Assembly: GCA_037043235.1 (NCBI GenBank)
Contig: JAWRVZ010000057.1
Span: 1-64,000 of the forward strand
Source of the DNA: Rhodeus uyekii
Taxonomy: Eukaryota > Chordata > Actinopteri > Cypriniformes > Acheilognathidae
Length of the DNA stretch: 64,000 nucleotides
Reading direction: 5' to 3'
Each line of letters opens with the position of its first letter. Positions within the stretch are counted from its first letter, which is position 1. Of the stretch, positions 22,744 to 32,560 are shown piece after piece. Under the pieces are notes generated by a model that saw nothing but the letters and a program-made list of their open reading frames with translations, did not search any database and was not told the DNA's origin. A program made the position numbers and the translations under genes.

Positions 22744-23577
22744 TGTTACGTGACAGGATTTATTATCCTTATGTAATGTTTTTTCTGTGTCACCCGTTTG
22801 TTGTTTGGTTTCTTCCAGTTTGTTTTCCCGCTCTTTTGCTATCACTAATTTACCAGGTTTCTGCTATTGGCCGGCTCAAAGATCCATCACGCCACTTCAA
22901 CCAATCAGCAACCCCTGTTTGGTACATAAGACGCCCTGGTGAACTGAAGAGGAGAGAGAGGAGCTGGAGAGCTTGTGATTGTTTGTGACTTGGTCGTTTG
23001 CTAGTTAAGAGTTGCTGTCAGTTTGATTGAGTTGAGTGTATGGAGAACCACTCCACGTGACTACCGTTCGCCTGCCCAGGGAGAAGGAAAAGGGAAGTAC
23101 GTCACGTGACATACATTTTTGCACTCAGTTTATTCTTTGTTAGACACATTAGGTAAGGAGCGTGTGCAACCCTATGTATGTTTTGTTTTAGGTAGTGAAG
23201 TTTAGTTAGGGCGTGTCTCACGCTGAAGAGTCTTTTTTTTACTGTTTATGTTATTAGTTAGCTTAGAGGTTGGGGGTGAGTTAGCGTGTTTTGTTTTGTT
23301 ACTTTGTTTGTTTAGCACCGCTCACTTTCTTCTCTCTGTGGCTTATTTTTGGTTTGTCCCAAATTTGTTTGTACTTCCTGTATATAGTTGTAAATAGTGG
23401 TATAGGTATATAAGGTTGTTTATTCCCTTGTGTAAATAAAACAACCCACCTGTTTATCACACTCCGGCTTGCTGTTTCATTCACTACAACACCTCCCAGA
23501 AATAGATAACATACGATTTATGCTTAATTTATTATGTGCGTCTCCCTCATACTCCTAGGCCATCTGGGGACGTAACA
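22744..23577 (+). repeat. 5' LTR of Gmr1-type element
   Basis: Begins TGTTACGTGACA and ends GGGGACGTAACA, giving TG...CA with a 7-bp inverted end (TGTTACG/CGTAACA). It contains a GGTACATAAGACG TATA-like motif and an AATAAA polyadenylation signal near its 3' end (about 23435). Compared with the 3' LTR it has a 10-bp extra segment (TTGTAAATAG) and lacks a 14-bp duplication. Confidence 0.95.
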
Positions 23578-23580
23578 ATT

Positions 23581-23598
23581 TGGGGGCTCGTCCGGGAT
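23581..23598 (+). promoter_or_regulatory. Primer binding site, tRNA-Pro type
   Basis: TGGGGGCTCGTCCGGGAT starts three bases after the 5' LTR. This 18-nt sequence is the well-known complement of the tRNA-Pro 3' end used by murine-leukaemia-type retroviruses. It marks where minus-strand cDNA synthesis would start. Confidence 0.9.
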
Positions 23599-23724
23599 CT
23601 TTTCTCTGAATTGAAGTTTCTTACTCTGGGAGTGTTTGTGGTGGATGAAGTCAAGTGATTAGCATTGTCAATATAGTGGCTTTGAGCTTGGTGTGTTTTA
23701 GGACTGTTGTTTATAAGCTTTGTC

Positions 23725-26700
23725 ATGACTTCGAATGCGACCTTGTTTATTGCGACTCCGTCATTAGACATTTTTGAGAAATGCCGTAAAGATGAACTTT
23801 TGGCCATAGCTGAACACTTCCAAATCTCAGTTCGTCGGCAGTCATTGAAAAGGGAGATTAGAACTGTCGTTTTAGACAGTCTTTTGGATTTAAAAGTTTT
23901 GAGTTTGCCTGATGGGAGTCGAGAAGCAGATCAAATCAGTGAGCAAAGGACAATGAATAGGGGCGACGAGGAGGTCAGACCTGTGGAGGTGGAGGCTAAA
24001 ACAGGTTTACCACCTTTTGACCCATTCTCTCCACCTGTGACAAGTTCTGTGGAGAACGTGCAAGTGAAAGTTCGCCTTGCTCGACTTCGCATGGAAGCGG
24101 AAGAGCGAGCACAAGCGCGAAAAGCTGAACTTGATCTGCGGCTTGAAATCCGACGGCTTGAGATTCAGGCTGAGAAAGAAGTAAACCTGTGCCGGTTGGA
24201 GTTGGAGGAGGGTAAGCTTTTCTCTAGGTCCACTGGTCGGTCTGCTCCTGACTCAGATGGCAGAGATTTATCAGAGTCTATTGTTTTTGACGTAAGTAAA
24301 CATATTTCTTTGGTGCCGATGTTCAGGGAGATGGAAGTGGACAGTTACTTTGGTGCTTTTGAGCGAATTGCTGTTTCGTTGAAGTGGCCAAAGGAAGTGT
24401 GGGCATTACTATTGCAATGTAGGCTAGTAGGAAAAGCCATGGAAGTTTTTTCTACCTTGTCTATTGAGGATAGTCTGCAGTATGAGACTGTAAAAGCGGC
24501 TATTTTACGTGCATATGAGTTGGTGCCTGAAGCTTACCGTCAAAAGTTTCGGAATCATAGAAAGAACGTTAACCAGACTTTTGTCGAGTTTGCACGTGAG
24601 AAGGGAGTGTTATTTGATAAATGGTGCGCTTCCAGTCTTGTAAGTGATTTTTCTACGTTGCGTGATTTTTCTACGTTGCGTGAGTTGATGCTCCTTGAGG
24701 ATTTCAAGAAGTGCTTGCCTGAACGCATTGTCTTATATCTGAATGAGCAGAAAGTGACTGAAATATCTTCAGCTGCTGTACTGGCAGATGAGTTTGCATT
24801 GACTCATAAAAATGTGTTCAGTACCATGCGTGTGGATAGAAATAGTTCAGCTGGTTCTTCAGTGCACACCACTACTACGAAAACAAGAGTAGAGTCACCT
24901 AAAGAAAAACGTGAGTGTTTCTACTGTCACAAGGTGGGTCATGTCATCGCTGACTGTGTAGTACTTAAAAAGAAACAACAACATTCTTCCAGTGCACAAC
25001 CTGTTGGTTTAATTTCAGGATCTGTTGATTCTGTTTATCAGCCATTTTTGTTGGAAGGTTTTGTGTCTTTCAATGGCCAACCAGATGACCAAGTTAGAGT
25101 GCGGGTCTTGAGAGACACCGGAGCTGCACGCTCATTTATACGTGAGGACGTGATGCCGTTCTCCGAGAAGACCTGTCTGAATTCTAGTATCCTGGTGCAA
25201 GGTATCAGTATGGAAGTACTGAAAGTGCCTCTGCACCGTGTTTATTTACAGACAGAGTTGGTTGCAGGTTTTGTGGACGTGGGGATGCGACGTGCATTGC
25301 CAGTACCTGGTGTTGAGTTTATCCTAGGAAATGACTTGGCTGGGGGTAGAGTGCCAGTTTTGGAAGTGTTGGATAAACCAGTGGTTACTACGGTTACAAA
25401 AGAGTTAAATCTGAGGTATCCTGAGGCTTTTCCTGCCTGTGTGTTCACTCGTACCCAGGTGAAGAAGATGGGGACAGAGTTCACATTATATGATACGTTC
25501 ATGTGTACAGATGGTGATTCTGCTGTGAGAAATCCTGTTCCACAAGAAACGAAGAGAGAACAGTTTAGTGGTCTGTTGACATCTTCGCTACCTGTAAGTC
25601 GAGAAGAGTTAATTAAAGCCCAGCAAAAGGATGAAACCTTAAAAAAGTGTTTTGAGGAAGTGTCTGACTTGAAAGGGAACGCTTCATATTTTCTAGAAGA
25701 TCGTTTGCTAATGCGGAAGTGGCAGCCTAGAGCAGCTAAGGATTTGGAATATGCTACTGTTTGTCAGGTAGTTGTGCCTGTACAGTATTGTTTACACGTT
25801 CTTTCACTTGCTCATGACCATGTTGTGTCAGGACACTTAGGCGTGACCAAAACATATAATCGAGTGTTGCACCATTTCTTTTGGCCCAGGTTGAAAAGGG
25901 ATGTTGCAGCTTATTGCCGCACATGCCCTACCTGCCAAATCATGGGGAAACCTAATCAAATTATTCCTCCTGCGCCATTAGTTCCCATTCCGGTGCTTGG
26001 TGAACCTTTTGAGCATGTGATTGTGGATTGTGTTGGTCCGTTACCTAAAACCAAGACTGGTCATCAATTCTTGCTCACGATCATGTGCGTAGCAACAAGA
26101 TACCCGGAAGCGATTCCATTGCGAAAAATTACTTCCAAAGCGGTTGTTAAGGCACTGGTTAATTTCTTTTCAACCTTTGGTTTGCCCAAGGTAGTACAAA
26201 CAGATCAAGGTACAAATTTTATGTCCAAGTTGTTCAAGCAAACATTGCTTTCGTTGAGTATTCAACATCGTACTTCTAGTCCTTACCATCCTGAGAGTCA
26301 AGGTGTTCTTGAAAGATTTCACCAGACGCTTAAGTCGATGTTAAAGAAATATTGCTGGGACACAGGGAACGGATGGGACGAGGGTGTGCCCTTTGTTCTT
26401 TTTGGTATTCGTGAAACTGTTCAGGAATCTTTACAGTTCAGTCCAAATGAACTTGTGTTTGGACATAGCGTCCGAGGACCAATGAAGGTTCTCAAGGAAC
26501 AAATGCTTGGCCTGGGTGACAGTTTAAGTCCTGTGCAAAATGTTCTAGAGTATGTGGCTCGTTTTCAAGAAAGGGTAAAAGAAGCCTGTGCTCATGCCAA
26601 AGATGCTCTTTCTGAGGCTCAGTTTAGCATGAAACAACGTTTTGACAAAGCTGCAGTGTCACGAAACTTTTCAGTGGGTGACAAGGTACTTGTGTTATTA

Positions 26701-28422
26701 CCGATTGCAGGGTCTGCATTGTCCGCACGCTTTGCTGGTCCTTATGAGGTAGGGGGTAAACTAAATGATACCACTTACATTATTAAAACACCTGACCGTA
26801 AGCGACAAAAACGTGTGTGTCACATTAATATGCTCAAAGCTTACCATTCCAGGAACGACACATCTCACTGTTCGGAGGAGAACACAGGGCCCGTGATCTC
26901 ATCTGTTGCTGTGAGTTGTGAGACAGTACCAACATTTTCTGGTAATGAGTCCGATAGTGATGAGGTGAGATTGCATGTTGACCCATTGCCGTTTACACCG
27001 TTGTCTAATTCTGAGTTTCTAGCTAATCCTTCTAAGTTACTGAGTCATTTGACAGATGACCAACGTGCTGACATTGCCAAACTAATTCAGAGTTTTCCTC
27101 AGATTTTTGGGGATGTACCTAAGCAAACTAATGTGATTTACCATGATATTAACGTTTGTGACGCTCTTCCCATTAAACAGCATCCGTATCGCCTGAACGC
27201 GGTTAAGAGGGCGGCAATGAGAAAAGAGGTTGAATATTTGTTACAGGAGGGTCTTGCAAAGCCCAGTGTGAGTCCGTCGAGCTCTCCTTGCATTTTAGTT
27301 CCTAAAGCAGATGGAACTGTTCGATTTTGTACAGATTACTGTAGAGTGAATTCGGTAACGGTACCTGATTGTTTTCCATTGCCAAGGATGGAAGACTGCA
27401 TTGACAATGTGGGTTCAGCTAAATTTGTTACCAAGCTAGACATGCTTAAAGGTTATTGGCAGGTCCCACTGACACCGAGGGCATCTGACATTTCTGCCTT
27501 TGTAACTCCTGATTCTTTCTTGCAATATAACGTCATGGCTTTCGGCCTTAAGAATGCACCCGCAACGTTTCAGAGGTTAGTTAACACCGTGTTGTCAAAT
27601 GTACCTAACTGTAGTTCATACTTGGACGATCTGGTTGTCTATACATCGTCCTGGCCTGAGCATGTGTCTGTGTTGACCATGGTATTTCAACGACTTGCGG
27701 AAGCATCCTTAACCTTGAATTTAGCTAAATGTGAGTTTTGCAAAGCTACGGTAACCTATCTAGGTAAGCAAGTAGGAGGAGGTCAAGTTCGTCCAGTAGA
27801 GGCCAAGGTTGTTGCCATCAGAGAATTCCCTGCACCCACCACTCGTCGTGAGTTGAGAAGATTCTTGGGGATGGCAGGGTATTATAGGAGTTTTTGTAGG
27901 AACTTTTCCTCTGTGGCGAAACCTCTGACAGACCTACTTAGCCCTGCAAAAACATTTAGTTGGTCACCTGAGACTCAGTATGCTTTTGAAGCCATTAAGC
28001 ATTTGTTATGTAGCTCTCCTGTGTTGTCTGCCCCTAACTTTTCTCTGCAATTCAAATTGGAGGTGGACGCAAGTGCAGCTGGAGCAGGCGCTGTGCTATT
28101 GCAGGAAGATGTGGAAGGTATCGATCACCCAATTTGTTTTTTTTCTAAGAAGTTCAACAAACACCAGTGTAACTACTCCACAATTGAAAAAGAGGCTCTT
28201 GCTTTGTTGTTATCGTTACAACATTTTGAAGTTTATGTTGGATCTACTTCGTATCCTGTGATTGTATATACAGATCACAATCCTCTTACATTCCTCTGTC
28301 GGATGTATAATCAAAATAAAAGGTTGATGAGATGGGCTCTAGTAGTTCAAAATTATAACATCGAAATTCGGCACAAGAAGGGAGTAGATAATGTGGTTGC
28401 AGATGCTCTTTCTAGAGTGTAA
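23725..28422 (+). CDS. Gag-Pol polyprotein of Gmr1-type retrotransposon
   Basis: One uninterrupted 1565-codon frame from the first ATG. Gag (about 1-430) has a charged coiled-coil-like region (114-160) and a CCHC knuckle C398-C401-H406-C411. The protease carries DTGA at 464-467. Integrase follows: zinc-binding H699, H704, C734, C737; catalytic D768, D827, E863 (D,D-35-E); and a GPY module at 1005-1007. Only then comes reverse transcriptase (D1239; YLDD 1299-1302) and RNase H (D1448, D1517). This integrase-before-RT order in a Ty3-like protein defines the Gmr1 group. There is no frameshift between gag and pol, and all catalytic residues checked are present. No envelope gene follows. Confidence 0.93.
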   Translation: MTSNATLFIATPSLDIFEKCRKDELLAIAEHFQISVRRQSLKREIRTVVLDSLLDLKVLSLPDGSREADQISEQRTMNRGDEEVRPVEVEAKTGLPPFDPFSPPVTSSVENVQVKVRLARLRMEAEERAQARKAELDLRLEIRRLEIQAEKEVNLCRLELEEGKLFSRSTGRSAPDSDGRDLSESIVFDVSKHISLVPMFREMEVDSYFGAFERIAVSLKWPKEVWALLLQCRLVGKAMEVFSTLSIEDSLQYETVKAAILRAYELVPEAYRQKFRNHRKNVNQTFVEFAREKGVLFDKWCASSLVSDFSTLRDFSTLRELMLLEDFKKCLPERIVLYLNEQKVTEISSAAVLADEFALTHKNVFSTMRVDRNSSAGSSVHTTTTKTRVESPKEKRECFYCHKVGHVIADCVVLKKKQQHSSSAQPVGLISGSVDSVYQPFLLEGFVSFNGQPDDQVRVRVLRDTGAARSFIREDVMPFSEKTCLNSSILVQGISMEVLKVPLHRVYLQTELVAGFVDVGMRRALPVPGVEFILGNDLAGGRVPVLEVLDKPVVTTVTKELNLRYPEAFPACVFTRTQVKKMGTEFTLYDTFMCTDGDSAVRNPVPQETKREQFSGLLTSSLPVSREELIKAQQKDETLKKCFEEVSDLKGNASYFLEDRLLMRKWQPRAAKDLEYATVCQVVVPVQYCLHVLSLAHDHVVSGHLGVTKTYNRVLHHFFWPRLKRDVAAYCRTCPTCQIMGKPNQIIPPAPLVPIPVLGEPFEHVIVDCVGPLPKTKTGHQFLLTIMCVATRYPEAIPLRKITSKAVVKALVNFFSTFGLPKVVQTDQGTNFMSKLFKQTLLSLSIQHRTSSPYHPESQGVLERFHQTLKSMLKKYCWDTGNGWDEGVPFVLFGIRETVQESLQFSPNELVFGHSVRGPMKVLKEQMLGLGDSLSPVQNVLEYVARFQERVKEACAHAKDALSEAQFSMKQRFDKAAVSRNFSVGDKVLVLLPIAGSALSARFAGPYEVGGKLNDTTYIIKTPDRKRQKRVCHINMLKAYHSRNDTSHCSEENTGPVISSVAVSCETVPTFSGNESDSDEVRLHVDPLPFTPLSNSEFLANPSKLLSHLTDDQRADIAKLIQSFPQIFGDVPKQTNVIYHDINVCDALPIKQHPYRLNAVKRAAMRKEVEYLLQEGLAKPSVSPSSSPCILVPKADGTVRFCTDYCRVNSVTVPDCFPLPRMEDCIDNVGSAKFVTKLDMLKGYWQVPLTPRASDISAFVTPDSFLQYNVMAFGLKNAPATFQRLVNTVLSNVPNCSSYLDDLVVYTSSWPEHVSVLTMVFQRLAEASLTLNLAKCEFCKATVTYLGKQVGGGQVRPVEAKVVAIREFPAPTTRRELRRFLGMAGYYRSFCRNFSSVAKPLTDLLSPAKTFSWSPETQYAFEAIKHLLCSSPVLSAPNFSLQFKLEVDASAAGAGAVLLQEDVEGIDHPICFFSKKFNKHQCNYSTIEKEALALLLSLQHFEVYVGSTSYPVIVYTDHNPLTFLCRMYNQNKRLMRWALVVQNYNIEIRHKKGVDNVVADALSRV

Positions 28423-28484
28423 CTGTCCAGGGGAGTAGTTTAAAGGCCAAACATTTCCTTTTAAAAGTATAATGTTTGATTTTC

Positions 28485-28494
28485 AGGGTGGGGG
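28485..28494 (+). promoter_or_regulatory. Polypurine tract
   Basis: AGGGTGGGGG directly precedes the 3' LTR, in the position where plus-strand DNA synthesis is primed. Confidence 0.75.
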
Positions 28495-29333
28495 TGTTAC
28501 GTGACAGGATTTATTATCCTTATGTAATGTTTTTTCTATGTCACCCGTTTGTTGTTTGGTTTCTTCCAGTTTGTTTTCCCGCTCTTTTGCTATCACTAAT
28601 TCACCAGGTTTCTGCTATTGGCCGGCTCAAAGATCCATCACGCCACTTCAACCAATCAGCAACCCCTGTTTGGTACATAAGACGCCCTGGTGAACTGAAG
28701 AGGAGAGAGAGGAGCTGGAGAGCTTGTGATTGTTTGTGACTTGGTCGTTTGCTAGTTAAGAGTTGCTGTCAGTTTGATTGAGTTGAGTGTATGGAGAACC
28801 ACTCCACGTGACTACCGTTCGCCTGCCCAGGGAGAAGGAAAAGGGAAGTACGTCACGTGACATACATTTTTGCACTCAGTTTATTCTTTGTTAGACACAT
28901 TAGGTAAGGAGCGTGTGCAACCCTATGTATGTTTTGTTTTAGGTAGTGAAGTTTAGTTAGGGCGTGTCTCACGCTGAAGGGTCTTTTTTTTTACTGTTTA
29001 TGTTATTAGTTAGCTTAGAGGTTGGGGGTGAGTTAGCGTGTTTTGTTTTGTTACTTTGTTTGTTTAGCACCGCTCACTTTCTTCTCTCTGTGGCTTATTT
29101 TTGGTTTGTCCCAAATTTGTTTGTACTTCCTGTATATAGTGGTATAGGTATATAAGGTTGCTTATTCCCTTGTGTAAATAAACATCTGTAAATAAAACAA
29201 CCCACCTGTTTATCACACTCCGGCTTGCTGTTTCATTCACTACAACACCTCCCAGAAATAGCTAACATACGATTTATGCTTAATTTATTATGTACGTCTC
29301 CCTCATACTCCTAGGCCATCTGGGGACGTAACA
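28495..29333 (+). repeat. 3' LTR of Gmr1-type element
   Basis: Aligns end to end with the 5' LTR: six substitutions, one extra T in a T-run, a 10-bp deletion and a 14-bp duplication next to AATAAA (CATCTGTAAATAAA). It ends CGTAACA and is followed by the target duplication ATTGG. Confidence 0.95.
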
Positions 29334-30320
29334 ATTGGATTGCAGTGATTGACCTGAAGCACATATTCTTTTATGTCTCGATTCTACCTCAACACAGATA
29401 GTTTCTGGATTTTGTGTTAGAGAGATAGGCATATTAGTACAAGTTCCTCCACTTCTGTTTGTCCAGAATTATATTTTTAAGGAATCTCAACAACTAGCTC
29501 ATACTTTCCCAGTCATGAGATCAGTTTTGCAAACACAGGAATCTGGTGCTTATGTTTTGAATTGGAGGCTCTTTGTTCAGTGGTGTTCTTCCTGTAAAAT
29601 TCCTGGTCAATGTTGTACTTTCTTTCCTACAAGATGGGTTGAAGTGAAGGCTGTCTCTCTCCACCCTGAAGGTGTATGTTGCCACTATCACCACACACCA
29701 CAATGCAGTAGACGGTAAGTCTCTGGGGAAATATTGCTTGGTCATAACATTCTTTAGAGGAACCAGGAGGTTGAACCTTTCTCTGGTCTTGATGGCCCTA
29801 CAGAAAGCACCCTTTGAGCCTTTGCAGCCAGTAAAGATTAAGATCTTGACCTGCAGCTATTTTTGGTCAATGAAGCGTGCCTGGAATCCATGCTTGGATA
29901 CGTGCCCAAAGTTCCCACCTCTCCATTCAGGGACCAGGTTGTGAACTTGCAACCACTGCTCTCAGAAGAGGCAGAACTAGCCCTTGCATTTTTGTGTCCT
30001 GTTTGTGCCTAGTGTTTGTACGAAGACCGCACCCAGAGTTTCAGGAACCTCAGTAGGCCAGCAGAAGGGAAAAGCTTTATCCAAACAGAGTTCGGCCCAC
30101 TGGATAGTGGATGCCATTGTTTTGGCTTACCATTCCCAAGATGTTCCCTCTTGGAGTGAGTGCTCACTCAACTTGGAGTGTTGTTTCCCCCTGGGCACTG
30201 GCACACGGCGCCTCTCTAGCAGACATATGCAGAGCTGCAACATGGGTGACACCCAACACATTTGAAAGATTCTACAATCTCTGGGTAGAGCCGGTGTCTT
30301 CCTGTTTGTTGTGTTCAAAC
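29334..30320 (+). pseudogene. DIRS-type element, RT remainder and tyrosine recombinase (decayed)
   Basis: Continues the RT of 22555-22743: IAVIDLKHIFFYVSILPQHR, then, after gaps, recombinase-region signatures typical of fish DIRS elements in shifting frames: TTHHNAVDGKSLGKY, LMALQKAPFEPLQPVK, IVDAIVLAYHSQD, LADICRAATWVTPNTF and VEPVSSC. DIRS elements integrate with a tyrosine recombinase instead of a DDE integrase. Multiple stops, frameshifts and a deletion between RT and recombinase make it non-functional. Confidence 0.8.
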
Positions 30321-30329
30321 AGATAACAT

Positions 30330-30584
30330 GTTGGAAGGATGGCTCAGTGTCTCACTTTGCTGCGCCATTCCCATCTGATAATGGAATAACTCACTGCCTT
30401 TCTTGGCTACGATGAAGTAAGGGCTGTAAAACCCCATCTTCATTCCAGCTGGAGGAACATGCTCAATTATATCCTTCATCAGGATAGGGAAGTCTTTGCC
30501 TCTCACCAAGGTAAAGAGGACACCACTGAATCTGGGAGGACGTCTGTTGAACTGAATCACATAGCCGAGCATGACTGTCCGCAT
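30330..30584 (-). pseudogene. Second DIRS-type RT fragment, inverted
   Basis: An open minus-strand stretch reads GYVIQFNRRPPRFSGVLFT, then IIEHVPPAGMKMGFYSPYF and IVAKKG, the conserved N-terminal RT region of fish DIRS elements. It is the same domain as 22555-22743 but on the opposite strand, so it is a different copy or a rearranged piece. Confidence 0.75.
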
Positions 30585-31400
30585 GAAAATTCAACATATA
30601 AACACATGTATCATCACATAGCTGGACCTGCAGAGTGTTTACAACCTCGTTTGTATCCGAAAGGGAGATGAATGAAAGACAACGTTTGTGACTACGAGTA
30701 TCAACTCATGCCTTATGAATTCTCCTACTTCTCACGTTGCCAGTACGCTGACCAGCCTGCTCCCAGAACACGATTTCAACCAAGTTGGACTTATATAAGA
30801 AATAAGATGAAAAAAAAAATATATATATAATGTAATGTAATATAATATCTAAATCAAAAGATTTATCCAGACATTATGTAAAGAAAAACAAATATATCCA
30901 TCTAATCAAAAGCTTGGTACTTATTACTTATTGCCAAAAGCATTACTTATTGATAGCGTTTATTGCAAATCGCATTTTAGTCTTGAAGGATTAGAGTTTG
31001 AACCCATAAAGATATGCATCCAATGGCTATTAAATCCAATGGGTAGAAGGTAGGCCTACCACTGTATTTCCAGATGTGAAATTCAATGAAATAAGATACT
31101 GTTTATCAGATGTTCATGATTTAATTAACATCACTTTTATCACAGAGTAACATCACTGTGAATTTCAGTATCAGTGTTTTTCCACAATCCATTAACTGTT
31201 CTTTCATTCGTGAAAAATAGCCCTCATTTGACTAATTAAGCTGATGATTAAAGTTGGATGCAAGCCTCACATAACTGCAACCTTAGCCAGCTGTGAGTAA
31301 AAGCACGGTGGCTTTATGTCAAACCATTATGACAGTTATTACTTTGTTCACAAGCTAATAAACTCTGCTCTTCTGATTTTTACCCTGCAAAAAAAAAAAA
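30585..31400. other. Unassigned AT-rich spacer
   Basis: No gene seen. A minus-strand GGGTTCAAAC (about 31000) resembles a tRNA B box but no cloverleaf forms around it. Confidence 0.55.
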
Positions 31401-31419
31401 AAAATCAAGCATCGCTAGT

Positions 31420-31535
31420 TACCAGCATAAGGTATGTTTTGCATGCTGGTTCACAGCATGGGGTGCTGGTTTGCTGATTCCCAACATGGGGTGCTGGTTG
31501 CTGGTCCCCAGCATGGGATTCTCTGCTTTGCTGGA
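31420..31535. repeat. GCTGGT/CCAGCATGG minisatellite
   Basis: Irregular repeats of GCTGGT and CAGCATGGG/ACATGGGG, about 20-34 bp apart, a minisatellite type common in cyprinid DNA. Confidence 0.6.
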
Positions 31536-31814
31536 GAATCAACATATGTTTTCATGATACCTGCAGTTAAAACATTTTCAGGCAGAAACATTTTTTATAA
31601 GGTTCATCCACACAGAACGTGCTTTTCCAATCCACAGCACAACTTTTCCCTTGTTTTTCTGTGAAAATGTGCACTAGACGTTGGAGTGTTGCGCTCGTGT
31701 CTCCTGCATCACCATGATAAATTGATATATTTAAAGGAAGTTAAGCTTTTAAAAAAAAAGCTCAGATCTCAAGACCTTGCATGTTCCAAATTCCACTGTC
31801 TACTTCTGTGCAAA

Positions 31815-32560
31815 TATTACGAGAAATGTTCTCACAATTTAGAGAAAGTTTCTCATTAATTAGAGAAAGTAATTTGAGATATTAAGTCATTATTAAGACA
31901 CATTTCCTCATTATTTTGAGATACTAAGTCATTATTATGAGCGTTATCACATGTAATGCGGAAAGGCTGAGGAGAGCGGGTTAGCGGAAACACTCTTTAT
32001 TAAACAAAACAAAAGACTTTAAAAACAAACAAAAGAAGCACGTTTAGAGCAAAAACTTGGAGATAATTAGGAAACACGGAACACTCTGAAAGGACATCCA
32101 CACACATATGTTAACATTGTCAACAATCGACAAAGACAGAAAATCATAAGGGTTTATATACACAGGATAAGGGGAAACAGGTGACAAAACTAACAACTAA
32201 ATGATTGACACAACAGGTGAAGGAAACTACACAGGAAGTACAAGGAAGGGAACAGGAAGTAAAGAGACATGACAGTGACAATGAGAAAGTTTCTCATTAT
32301 TAGGAGAAATGTCCTCATTATTTAAAGAAAGTTTCTCATTATTTTGTAATCTTAAGTCATTAGTACAAGAAAGTTTCTCATTAATACAAAGCATTTTCTT
32401 ATTATTTTGAGATACTAAGTCATTATTATGAGAAAGTTTCTAATCACTTAGAGATATTAAGTTATTATTACAAGAACGTTTTTCAGTATTGCGAGACATT
32501 TTATCATTATTATGAGAAATTTTCGCATTATTATGACTTAAAGACATATTTTTTACTCAA
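31815..32560. repeat. ~35-40-bp satellite (TAAGTCATTATTATGAGAAAG type), split by an LTR
   Basis: Repeated blocks of GAGAAAGTTTCTCATTA and GAGATACTAAGTCATTA occur at 31815-31941 and 32281-32560. A 339-bp element (31942-32280) interrupts them. Confidence 0.75.
31942..32280 (-). mobile_element. LTR-like TGTCAC element with 5-bp target duplication
   Basis: Read on minus it begins TGTCACTGTCATGTCTC, has a TATATAAACCC TATA motif, then TTTAATAAAGAGTG as polyadenylation signal. ATGAG flanks it on both sides (31937-31941 and 32281-32285). Its position inside a satellite makes the boundaries clear. Confidence 0.65.

Larger units (their letters stand above)
22744..29333 (+). mobile_element. Gmr1-type LTR retrotransposon, complete, 6590 bp
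   Basis: Two direct LTRs (834 and 839 bp) flank a 4.9-kb internal region with primer binding site, a single long gag-pol frame and a polypurine tract. The 5-bp duplication ATTGG flanks it (22739-22743 and 29334-29338). The protein is Ty3/gypsy-like, but integrase lies upstream of reverse transcriptase, the order known for the Gmr1 group first described from cod. The LTRs differ by about six substitutions and three indels, so the insertion is young. All parts needed for mobility look present; activity is untested. Confidence 0.92.

Noticed and set aside
22650..22988. 112-codon plus-strand frame
   Set aside because: It runs from the DIRS fragment into the Gmr1 5' LTR, and its second half is repeated in the 3' LTR (28476-28739); it is a chance frame.
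23707..23725. Upstream TTG start for the Gag-Pol frame
   Set aside because: The frame is open from there but the first ATG is at 23725; nothing supports a non-AUG start.
30985..31062. Minus-strand tRNA-like GGGTTCAAAC box
   Set aside because: No pairing acceptor or anticodon stem could be found around it.
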